DNA of 64,000 bases, taken from contig NZ_JAVLVU010000001.1 in NCBI RefSeq assembly GCF_031951985.1, positions 1,860,001-1,924,000 of the forward strand, in the 5' to 3' direction. This document shows positions 18,637 to 25,446 of the stretch, one piece after another (the stretch's first letter is position 1; each line of letters opens with the position of its first letter). This stretch comes from Mucilaginibacter terrae. GTDB taxonomy: Bacteria; Bacteroidota; Bacteroidia; Sphingobacteriales; Sphingobacteriaceae. The notes under the pieces are model-generated. The model was not told the origin of the DNA and did not search any database. It saw nothing but the letters and a program-made list of their open reading frames with translations. The position numbers and the translations under genes are program-made.

Positions 18637-19176
18637 AGCTGCTTTCAGTATGAAGTTCATAGAATCGGTCACCCATATTTCGCCGTCTTTAACCTTTTGT
18701 AAAACCTCGGGGGCGGGCATGGTAAGCACTTCAATATTTTCGGTAACATCCAGCTTTTGGGCCGAATTAAACTCAGCATTGAACAGAATATAGCCGTAGG
18801 TAATTTGCTTGGTTTTGGTAGGATTATTGGCAATTTTACCCAACGAGATCAACTGCTCGGCTTCTGCTTTTACACCCACTTCTTCCTCCAACTCGTTTAA
18901 GGCCGATTGTATGAGCGATTTATTTTTTTGCTGCATACCGCCGGGGAGTTCGAGCAGTATTTCGCCCAAGGCATGTTTGTATTGGCGCACCAGGATAACC
19001 TCATGCTGAGGCGTTAAGGCCAGTACCTGCACCACATCGCCCAGCGGCGAAAAGTAATAATCGTCGATTACCAACCCGTTAGTCAATTCAACCGTATGTT
19101 TTAATATGGGGAACCACGGACTTGGAGATACGTCGGTTTCGTTTATAACTTTCCACTTTTGGATATTGGGTTTCAT
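18607..19176 (-). CDS. Nudix hydrolase, ADP-ribose pyrophosphatase-like, with atypical Nudix box
   Basis: 189 aa. The fold matches the ADP-ribose pyrophosphatase group: VVQVLALTPQHEVILVRQYK, then ILLELPGGMQQKN and ELEEEVGVKAE. Compared with the Nudix box Gx5Ex7REUxEExGU, the first Glu is Lys, the Arg is Asn, and the loop after GG is one residue longer. The ExxEExG core that binds the metal is kept. It may hydrolyse nucleoside diphosphate derivatives with altered specificity. The gene converges on the pseudouridine synthase gene and overlaps its end by 30 bp. Confidence 0.86.
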   Translation of the reverse strand: MKPNIQKWKVINETDVSPSPWFPILKHTVELTNGLVIDDYYFSPLGDVVQVLALTPQHEVILVRQYKHALGEILLELPGGMQQKNKSLIQSALNELEEEVGVKAEAEQLISLGKIANNPTKTKQITYGYILFNAEFNSAQKLDVTENIEVLTMPAPEVLQKVKDGEIWVTDSMNFILKAALQYPDIFGV

Positions 19177-19230
19177 AGCGGCTAAAGTAGCAAGTTTTTA
19201 ATTGTATATTAGAATTACAAAGTGCTACAT

Positions 19231-19578
19231 ATGTTCAATAGTTCAACTTTAACCAATATCATTCGCGAAGCGTTAAGCATTTTGCCGAACATTGATGAAA
19301 AGCGCATGTTTGGTGGCACTTGCTTTATGGTTGATGATAAAATGTGCATTTGTGTTAGCAAACACCACCTGCTGTGCCGCATTGGAGAAGAGCGGGCGGT
19401 GGTGGAACTGGAAAACGATACCTGCAGGCAAATGATACACGGTGGGCGCTTAATGAAAGATTATGTTTATGTGGATTTTGAAAATCTTCGTGATTTAAAA
19501 CATCTAAACCGGTGGATTGACCTGTGCCTTGATTATAATCCACAAGCTAAGGCTTCGAAAAAACAATCTTCAATCTAA
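19231..19578 (+). CDS. TfoX/Sxy N-terminal domain protein
   Basis: 115 aa single-domain protein. KRMFGGTCFMVDDKMCICVS matches the TfoX N-terminal domain (MFGG motif), and YVYVDFENLRDLKHLNRWID fits its C-terminal helix. The full TfoX/Sxy competence regulator has a second domain that is absent here; stand-alone versions are widespread with unclear role, so a competence function should not be assumed. The start is taken at the ATG at 19231; a GTG three codons upstream is possible. Confidence 0.83.
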   Translation: MFNSSTLTNIIREALSILPNIDEKRMFGGTCFMVDDKMCICVSKHHLLCRIGEERAVVELENDTCRQMIHGGRLMKDYVYVDFENLRDLKHLNRWIDLCLDYNPQAKASKKQSSI

Positions 19579-19785
19579 CTTATAGCCAAACTGATTCTCT
19601 CTCCAAAAGCTGTATAAAAACTCCTTTTTGTTTTAAGCAAACCTCTATTTATACATAACCTTTTGTGGGGAATTTGCGTAGAAATGGGCATACAATCTAC
19701 ACAAATGCATAGCCCATGGGGAATTATCGCCACAAATCAATCACTTTATATTACCCAAAATTGCGTTTTCAGCAATAAACTAAAG

Positions 19786-19802
19786 TTGGAACACCCTTTG
19801 CC
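19786..19802 (+). promoter_or_regulatory. Sigma-54-like promoter upstream of the LruC lipoprotein gene
   Basis: TTGGAACACCCTTTGCC carries GG and GC separated by exactly 10 bases and matches TTGGCAC-N5-TTGCW except for one base (A for C in the -24 part). It lies 43 bp before the start codon, giving a leader of about 30 bases. The 266 bp gap before the gene contains no other obvious element. Confidence 0.45.
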
Positions 19803-19844
19803 TATGGGTTACCGTACGAATTAGAAATTACACAATAATTTAAT

Positions 19845-21944
19845 ATGAAACACCTTTTTACATGTGCCTTATTAGCCGGAGTGGTTAGCTTCTCTGCCTG
19901 TAAGAAAGACGCATCTCAACCGGAAGAAACTACTACCACCCCGGTTGCCGGAACCAAGATTGCGCCTGACGGTTTTAATTTTTCAACCACTAAAAACGTT
20001 ACTTTAAACATAACTTTACGCGCTGCTAATAATGACGCGCTATCTGGGGTTGTTGTAAGTGCATACCTGCCAGGCAGCACCGAATCAATTTTTAAAGGTG
20101 TTACCAATAAAGATGGCATATTGCAAGGCGTGGTAACCATCCCAACCTCGGTTAGCAAATTAGTTATAGATCCTGCTTATGTTGGTTTAATGCGTAACGC
20201 ACAGGCGTTAGTATCAACCAGCAATACGGTTACTGCTTTAATTGGTGGTAAAGACGGTTTCGGTGGCGACATTCAGCCCCAGGAAATTGTAGTGAGCCCA
20301 TCAACCGGTACTACTGCTTTAAAAGGTACTACTGCTACAGGCGGTCCGGTGTTTGCTTACCCAAGCCCTTACAGCGGTACCAGCACTGCAACTTTAAACA
20401 CTACGCAATATCCACGTAGCTTAGGTCGCCCTGTTTACCTGGAAAGCACTCCTGATGCTATTGATGCGTCTTTGTTATCTTATATCAATGCTTCATTACC
20501 AGAAGGCAGCCAGTTACCAAATACTCACCCTGAGTACTTAACTAACAGCGCTGTTCCTAACTTAAAAATAACAGCTACTGCCGATGTTTGGATCACTTTC
20601 GTATCTGAAGGTGCCGGTTACATGAACAGCCTGGCTTACTACACTTACCCAACTAACAATCCTCCAACCACTGTTGACGATATTGACAACGCTACTTTGA
20701 TTTTCCCTAACGCTTCTGCCAATGGTTCGGGCGGCGGTTTAAAATCTGGCGATAAAGTAAAAATCGGTCGCTTTAACGCTGGTACTACCATTGGTTTTGT
20801 ATTATTACAAAATGCATGGACAGGCAGCGGTGTACAAACAACTGCTACCAAATTTTATTCAGACTACAGACTGAACCCTGAAACTAACACCAGTAAAAAG
20901 AAACACGTTGTTACTTTATTTGATAATGTTCACAAACTGTTCTTGATGGGCTTTGAGGATATTAACCGCGAGAACGGCTCTGACCAGGACTTTAACGACT
21001 TAGTGGTATACGCTACCTCGAATCCGGTAACTGCAATATCACAAGATGGTGTGCCTGATATTGACAAAGGTGGCGACGAAGATGGTGACGGTGTATTAGA
21101 CGAGTTAGACGCTTTCCCTAATGACGCTTCTAAAGCTTACCTGAGCTATTACCCTTCACAAACCGGTTATGCAAGCATTGCATTTGAAGATAACTGGCCT
21201 AAAAAAGGCGACTTTGACCTTAACGACTTAGTTGTAAACTACCGCTACACTTTTGTAAGCAACGCCAGCAACCAGGTTGTTGAAATGACCGGCGAATATA
21301 CTCCGTTAGCATCGGGCGCTTCGTTCAAAAACGGCTTTGCGGTACAATTACCGGTTGCAGCAAGTGCAGTAAACTCGGTTAGCGGCCAACAAGCCATCAG
21401 CAACTATATCAGCTTTGCAAGCAACGGTGTTGAAAACGGCCAAACCAAAGCAGTTATCGTTCCTTTTGACAACCACGAAGCATTACTAAGAAACCCTGAC
21501 GGTGCATTCTTCATCAATACGCTGATGGATAAAAACAAAGTAACCGGCAGCACGGCTACTGTAAACGTGAAATTTGCTTCGCCGGTACCAGCTGCAAACT
21601 TACAAGTAGCTAACTTCAATCCGTTCCTCATCAGCAATATGCGCCGCGGTTACGAAATCCACTTACCTGGTTTCGCACCTACCGACAAAGCAACCAAAAC
21701 GCTGTTCGGTACTGATGATGATACTTCGGTTCCCGCCAGCAACAAATACTACTTGTCAAAAGAAAACTACCCTTGGGCTATTAACTTTGTAGGCGAATAC
21801 AAATACCCAATCGAGTTACAACCTGTAACCCAAGCTTATCCTCGTTTTGCTGACTGGGCACTATCTGGAGGTGTATCATTTACCGACTGGTACAGCAACA
21901 CCGGAGCAGGTTTCAGAGACAACTCTAAAATTTACTCAAAATAA
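19845..21944 (+). CDS. LruC domain-containing lipoprotein
   Basis: 699 aa secreted lipoprotein. The signal ends in lipobox FSAC (Cys19). The N-terminal part (about 45-120) looks like a carboxypeptidase-regulatory-type beta-sandwich. A DUF4114-like segment with DQDFNDLVVYA lies at about 380. It is followed by an acidic calcium-type motif (DEDGDGVLDELDAFPND, about 412-430), and then the LruC/DUF4842 region starts (FDLNDLVVNYRY, about 456). The repeated DxNDL motifs suggest Ca2+ binding. It is probably surface exposed; function of the family is unknown. A separate transcript is suggested by a sigma-54-like promoter before it and a strong terminator after it. Confidence 0.9.
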   Translation: MKHLFTCALLAGVVSFSACKKDASQPEETTTTPVAGTKIAPDGFNFSTTKNVTLNITLRAANNDALSGVVVSAYLPGSTESIFKGVTNKDGILQGVVTIPTSVSKLVIDPAYVGLMRNAQALVSTSNTVTALIGGKDGFGGDIQPQEIVVSPSTGTTALKGTTATGGPVFAYPSPYSGTSTATLNTTQYPRSLGRPVYLESTPDAIDASLLSYINASLPEGSQLPNTHPEYLTNSAVPNLKITATADVWITFVSEGAGYMNSLAYYTYPTNNPPTTVDDIDNATLIFPNASANGSGGGLKSGDKVKIGRFNAGTTIGFVLLQNAWTGSGVQTTATKFYSDYRLNPETNTSKKKHVVTLFDNVHKLFLMGFEDINRENGSDQDFNDLVVYATSNPVTAISQDGVPDIDKGGDEDGDGVLDELDAFPNDASKAYLSYYPSQTGYASIAFEDNWPKKGDFDLNDLVVNYRYTFVSNASNQVVEMTGEYTPLASGASFKNGFAVQLPVAASAVNSVSGQQAISNYISFASNGVENGQTKAVIVPFDNHEALLRNPDGAFFINTLMDKNKVTGSTATVNVKFASPVPAANLQVANFNPFLISNMRRGYEIHLPGFAPTDKATKTLFGTDDDTSVPASNKYYLSKENYPWAINFVGEYKYPIELQPVTQAYPRFADWALSGGVSFTDWYSNTGAGFRDNSKIYSK

Positions 21945-21977
21945 TTACAAGCCGATACTTATTGATGTATATGTTAC

Positions 21978-22005
21978 AGGCCGCCTGCAAGGGCGGCCTT
22001 TTTTT
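21978..22005 (+). terminator. Rho-independent terminator of the LruC gene
   Basis: Stem AGGCCGCC/GGCGGCCT with a 6-nt loop, followed by TTTTTTT, 34 bp after the stop codon. Confidence 0.92.
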
Positions 22006-22061
22006 GTTGTTCATATTATTTAATGTGTATATTCGTTTACAACTTCACAATTAATACTATC

Positions 22062-22580
22062 ATGAAAAATTTAAAAGTATGCTGGCCATTGCTGGTTATG
22101 CTGTCGGTATTTGCAACTACTGTTAGCGCACAAAAGAAAAATAAAAAAGCGATTAGAGACTCTATTCAGGCAGCAGGTATAGAAAAACTCTTAACATCTC
22201 AAAAATATGTTTTCACTGCGGAGTTTGCATCTGCAGCACAAGGCGGATCAACTACTTTAACCAGCTATTTTTACCTCGAAGTAAACCCTGAGGCCGTAAA
22301 TTGTATTCTTCCATATTATGGAAACTCTTACAATAGCGGAGGCATAAGCGATAGTAAAATTAAACTTACATCAAAAAACTTTGACTACCTGGCTGATAAA
22401 AGCATACCCGGACATTGGTATGTATCTATTAAACCCAAAGATTCGACTACCGAAAAAGAACTGCTCTTAGACATTGCTGTTGATGGAAGTGCGAGTTTAG
22501 CGGTAATAAGTAATAACAGATCACGAATGACCTATACTGGCACTATTGAGGCCAAAGTTGACCGTACTACATTTAACTGA
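22062..22580 (+). CDS. DUF4251 domain-containing secreted protein
   Basis: 172 aa. A signal peptide (LLVMLSVFATTVSAQ) is followed by a basic stretch (KKNKKAIRD) and then the DUF4251 pattern: SQKYVFTAEFASAAQGGSTT, a beta-rich core with YFYLEVNPEAVNCILPYYG, and IPGHWYVSIKPKD. The family is confined largely to Bacteroidota and has no known function; export to periplasm or surface is expected. I start at the ATG at 22062, where the signal peptide begins; an in-frame ATG at 22023 would add 13 residues ahead of it. Confidence 0.86.
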   Translation: MKNLKVCWPLLVMLSVFATTVSAQKKNKKAIRDSIQAAGIEKLLTSQKYVFTAEFASAAQGGSTTLTSYFYLEVNPEAVNCILPYYGNSYNSGGISDSKIKLTSKNFDYLADKSIPGHWYVSIKPKDSTTEKELLLDIAVDGSASLAVISNNRSRMTYTGTIEAKVDRTTFN

Positions 22581-22613
22581 TTTACAAAAATATTCGGTTT
22601 GCAAGTTTTGCTT

Positions 22614-22654
22614 CAGCATAGGGACTGCCTTAAAGACAGTCCCTATGCTGTTTT
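22614..22654 (+). terminator. Rho-independent terminator of the DUF4251 gene
   Basis: Perfect 14-bp stem CAGCATAGGGACTG/CAGTCCCTATGCTG with a 9-nt loop, followed by TTTT. Confidence 0.88.
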
Positions 22655-22695
22655 AAAGCAACTTTTAGTAGCTTTACTATTATACATCGCAGCCA

Positions 22696-23430
22696 ATGAA
22701 AGATAACTTTTCAACACAATCAGACCACTACGCTAAATACCGGCCTACCTATCCTCCGGAGCTGTTTGATTACTTACTATCAATCACCCCATCACACCAA
22801 ACAGCCTGGGACTGCGGCACTGGCAACGGACAAGTAGCCTTTGAATTAGCCAAAAGATTTGAGCAGGTATATGCCACCGATGTAAGCCAGGCGCAAATAG
22901 ACAACGCCAGCCAGGCAAATAACATAACATACAGCGTACAACCTGCCGAGCAAACCAATTTTGACAACAACTTTTTTGACTTGATTGTGGTTGCGCAAGC
23001 CATCCATTGGTTTGATTTTGAAAAATTTTATAACGAGGTAAGAAGAACAGTCAAAGCCAACGCCCTACTTTGTGTAACCGGTTACGGCATGATACAGGTT
23101 TCGGCAGAGGTTGATGCTGTTATAGATCATTTTTATAGAAATGTAATTGACAGCTATTGGGATGCCGAACGTAAATATGTGGATGAAAACTATCAAACCA
23201 TTCCGTTCCCATTTGAGGAAATTGAAGCGCCTGAATTTGCCAATGTTTTGGAATGGAACTCCGAGCATTTAATGGGTTACTTAAACACCTGGTCGGCCGT
23301 GAAGCATTTTATTAAGCAAAACGGTTACAACCCGGTTGATGAGCTGAAACTCGAAATTGAAAAGCACTGGGGAAATGATGATTTTAAGCGGGTTAAGTTT
23401 CCGGTGTTGTTAAGAATTGGGAAAGTATAA
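22696..23430 (+). CDS. Class I SAM-dependent methyltransferase
   Basis: 244 aa cytoplasmic enzyme. Motif I is WDCGTGNGQVAFELA, the acidic residue that binds the ribose is in VYATDVS, and a motif IV-like segment FDLIVVAQAIHWFDFEKF follows. The N-terminal YAKYRPTYPPELFDYL and the AQAIHWF stretch are typical of the yeast Crg1/trans-aconitate-type methyltransferase group (Methyltransf_11). Substrate unknown. It stands alone between terminators and a repeat. Confidence 0.9.
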   Translation: MKDNFSTQSDHYAKYRPTYPPELFDYLLSITPSHQTAWDCGTGNGQVAFELAKRFEQVYATDVSQAQIDNASQANNITYSVQPAEQTNFDNNFFDLIVVAQAIHWFDFEKFYNEVRRTVKANALLCVTGYGMIQVSAEVDAVIDHFYRNVIDSYWDAERKYVDENYQTIPFPFEEIEAPEFANVLEWNSEHLMGYLNTWSAVKHFIKQNGYNPVDELKLEIEKHWGNDDFKRVKFPVLLRIGKV

Positions 23431-23475
23431 TATATACTCAAAGAGGTAATTATTGGAAATGGGGTTCTAACTAAA

Positions 23476-23500
23476 CACAAGCGGGACGCTTGCGGGAGCG
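23476..23500. repeat. REP-like palindrome, single copy
   Basis: CACAAGCGGGACGCTTGCGG followed by GAGCG. CAAGCG/CGCTTG can pair as a hairpin. Near-identical elements lie at 25061 and 25139. Confidence 0.75.
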
Positions 23501-23532
23501 AGGGGGTTAGTTTGAGGAATGAGCTGAAAATA

Positions 23533-23961
23533 TTAAAAATCATGATTAGGCTCGAGTATATGAGGCATAACCCAATATACCGGAACAATTTTACCATTGC
23601 AAGTTCCGGGTTTCCACTTAGGCATTAAAGCCAAAACACGTAAGGCCTCTTTATCAAATACCGAATATTTTGCCTTATTCTTCCCAGGGATGTGGAGTTG
23701 TGAAACTGTGCCATCTTTCATTACAACGAACGCTACATTAACACGGCTCTGAAACTCACTTGTTGTATCCCGAAGCTTAAAATTCTTAAAAAAGAATCTA
23801 CCGTATTCGGCCAAACCACCCGGATACTCTGGACCTTGATCGACGTTAATATATGCCTTTAGCTTTTCATCGTAAGAGCATGCTGTCTTCTGAGCCATTA
23901 ATGTCTTAGCGTTGCCAAATAAGACCAATGCGATAAGTGATAATTTGCTAAATATATTCAT
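23533..23961 (-). CDS. Secreted protein with TonB C-terminal domain
   Basis: 142 aa. The signal peptide ends near LMAQ. The remainder is close to a lone TonB_C domain: NVAFVVMKDGTVSQLHI, then DKEALRVLALMPKWKPGTCNG and VYWVMPHIL. The W-K-P-G motif is a hallmark of Bacteroidota TonB_C domains. Unlike a true TonB energy transducer it has no proline-rich spacer or clear membrane anchor, so it may be a soluble periplasmic decoy, or the signal may remain as an anchor. Two cysteines (CSYD, GTCNG) could form a disulfide. Confidence 0.8.
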   Translation of the reverse strand: MNIFSKLSLIALVLFGNAKTLMAQKTACSYDEKLKAYINVDQGPEYPGGLAEYGRFFFKNFKLRDTTSEFQSRVNVAFVVMKDGTVSQLHIPGKNKAKYSVFDKEALRVLALMPKWKPGTCNGKIVPVYWVMPHILEPNHDF

Positions 23962-24033
23962 TGTGATTGCAGGTTTATGGCAATTAAGATACGAGACTTA
24001 CTGGATAATGCTTATTCTGTTTTAAGTTGTAAC

Positions 24034-24534
24034 TTAAGCGTGAGATAAAAGTACCGATTTTATATACAGATTTTTTGCTGTAGGCATTACCTCAGCCTCA
24101 CTTATCAACAATTCTCTCTGCGTGCTATATTTAACTTTATTCAAGGCATAAAGGAAAAAATAAGGCACGCTGCTTTCTCCACAGCCATATGTTTCAATTA
24201 AACTTAAGCAATCATCTTTTGTAAACCCATCTCCATAACTAATATGCAGCAAATACTTTTTCCAAAAATGAAGCTCAGCGTTATTGGGAAATTTCGCCAG
24301 CCCAGAATCTAAAACGGTTAAAAACTTTTCCCCTCCCCTTTTACTCCAGTAGTCGGGAATATTATGGGGTATAACAAATTCAAAAAGTTCAAAGGCAAAA
24401 CACCAATACAAAAAAGCTAAATTGATAAAACATATAGGCAATATATCATGTTGGTCATTCTCAATTTCCGCTTCGTAATAAGCAGCAGCCTCTGTATATC
24501 GTTTATTTAGCTCACTAATAATTGCTTGTTGCAT
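24034..24534 (-). CDS. TPR-like hypothetical protein
   Basis: 166 aa soluble helical protein. Helical pairs such as RYTEAAAYYEAEIEND, ICFINLAFLYWCFAFELFEF and GLAKFPNNAELHFWKKYLL have the spacing of TPR/Sel1-like repeats. No signal peptide. I do not recognise a named family. It lies 49 bp downstream of the SUKH-like gene on the same strand, in an AT-rich stretch with REP-like repeats, and could be another immunity-type protein; that is inference only. Confidence 0.65.
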   Translation of the reverse strand: MQQAIISELNKRYTEAAAYYEAEIENDQHDILPICFINLAFLYWCFAFELFEFVIPHNIPDYWSKRGGEKFLTVLDSGLAKFPNNAELHFWKKYLLHISYGDGFTKDDCLSLIETYGCGESSVPYFFLYALNKVKYSTQRELLISEAEVMPTAKNLYIKSVLLSHA

Positions 24535-24583
24535 AATAAATTAAGATAAGATCTTGAAAACTCGCATCAGCAGTGGAGGGACT

Positions 24584-25033
24584 TTAAAATGGATTAAATC
24601 CTTGTTTTCGTGCACTCAATCTTGATAACAAGAAACTGGACAATGTTTTTGTCAAACCGGTTATAAAGTTTGTTTGAGAATCCTTATAGGTTAATGCTTC
24701 GTTAACGAGTGGGTCATGCCCTTGATTCAAATAAACAAATAAAAAAAAATCGCCAGCATCACGAATTTCTATTACATAAAACGGAGTAGTTATTGATTTG
24801 CCAACCTCTGATAAACATTCTCTTGCCATATCCTGTAATTCAATTTGGCTAACCGATAAACCATAATCAAGAATATCGCAATGTTGTCCAGCCACATAAA
24901 GAAGTTCTTTAAGTGATCTTGGGAATGACACTCCATTGTTATACTTCTGCTCGAGTATTTCAATCTCTGATAAAGATATAGGTAAGTTTCTGCCTGATGA
25001 GTTTTTGAGGTCCTTTAAAATCTCTATATTCAT
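24584..25033 (-). CDS. SMI1/KNR4 (SUKH)-like protein, possible orphan immunity gene
   Basis: 149 aa. The segment LPISLSEIEILEQKYNNGVS followed by FPRSLKELLYVAGQ fits the SUKH start (lseeeiexlExxlgxxLPxxlkxxl). The rest (FYVIEIRDAGDFFLFVYL) fits a SUKH-like beta sheet. SUKH proteins are often immunity proteins against polymorphic toxins, but no toxin gene is in this window. The start is set at the ATG at 25033: the frame is open to 25228, but those 65 codons run through two REP-like palindromes and are basic low-similarity sequence. Confidence 0.62.
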   Translation of the reverse strand: MNIEILKDLKNSSGRNLPISLSEIEILEQKYNNGVSFPRSLKELLYVAGQHCDILDYGLSVSQIELQDMARECLSEVGKSITTPFYVIEIRDAGDFFLFVYLNQGHDPLVNEALTYKDSQTNFITGLTKTLSSFLLSRLSARKQGFNPF

Positions 25034-25060
25034 ATTATTTAAACTTGCTATTCTTTCCAC

Positions 25061-25165
25061 CGCTCCCGCAAGCGTCTTCGCTTGTGGAAACGGATAGGTA
25101 GATAATACTTTCCTAAAATAAAAATATTTACTAATTAACCACAAGCGGGGACGCTTGCGGGAGCG
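25061..25165. repeat. Inverted pair of REP-like palindromes
   Basis: Two 27-bp elements in opposite orientation: 25061-25087 and 25139-25165. They differ at two positions and match the single copy at 23476. Each contains CAAGCG/CGCTTG, able to form its own hairpin; together they could form a 27-bp stem around 51 nt. Confidence 0.8.
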
Positions 25166-25446
25166 AAAAAGGTCACCGCACAAACTCGTCAGTACTGACA
25201 CAATCCTGTCAGTGTTCAAGGTGTTCAACTGCGTTCAAGGTGCTCAATATGTTTCATGAAACACTAAATTGAACACCGTGCAATAAATAGGAATTATCGC
25301 GCAATTTTGTGGTTTTCAGAAGAAAAAATATGAGAGGCGCAGGCATTAAAAAATCGCTTCAAAAATACTCCTCATCTGTCGAAATTACAATAACTTTAAA
25401 CACTCCTATCCTGATTCCTGACTCTGTACTCATAATTCTTAACCCC
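25166..25446. other. Gene-free AT-rich stretch with small repeats
   Basis: The gap between the SUKH-like gene and the dnaE end (413 bp including the REP pair) holds no convincing gene. It has a direct repeat GTTCAAGGTGTTCAA / GTTCAAGGTGCTCAA at 25214 and 25233, and an inverted partner TTGAACACC at 25269. There is a 14-bp palindrome TGTTTCATGAAACA at 25250, and near 25410 a CCTGATTCCTGACTCTGT string like the other dispersed repeats. Frames in it look random. Confidence 0.55.

Noticed and set aside
19231..19578. Competence regulator TfoX
   Set aside because: Only the N-terminal domain is present, and no competence genes are nearby, so the regulator role was not assigned.
25250..25263. TGTTTCATGAAACA palindrome resembling parS
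   Set aside because: The parS consensus TGTTTCACGTGAAACA has 16 bases; here the central CG is missing, and no parA/parB or other chromosome-partition gene is close.
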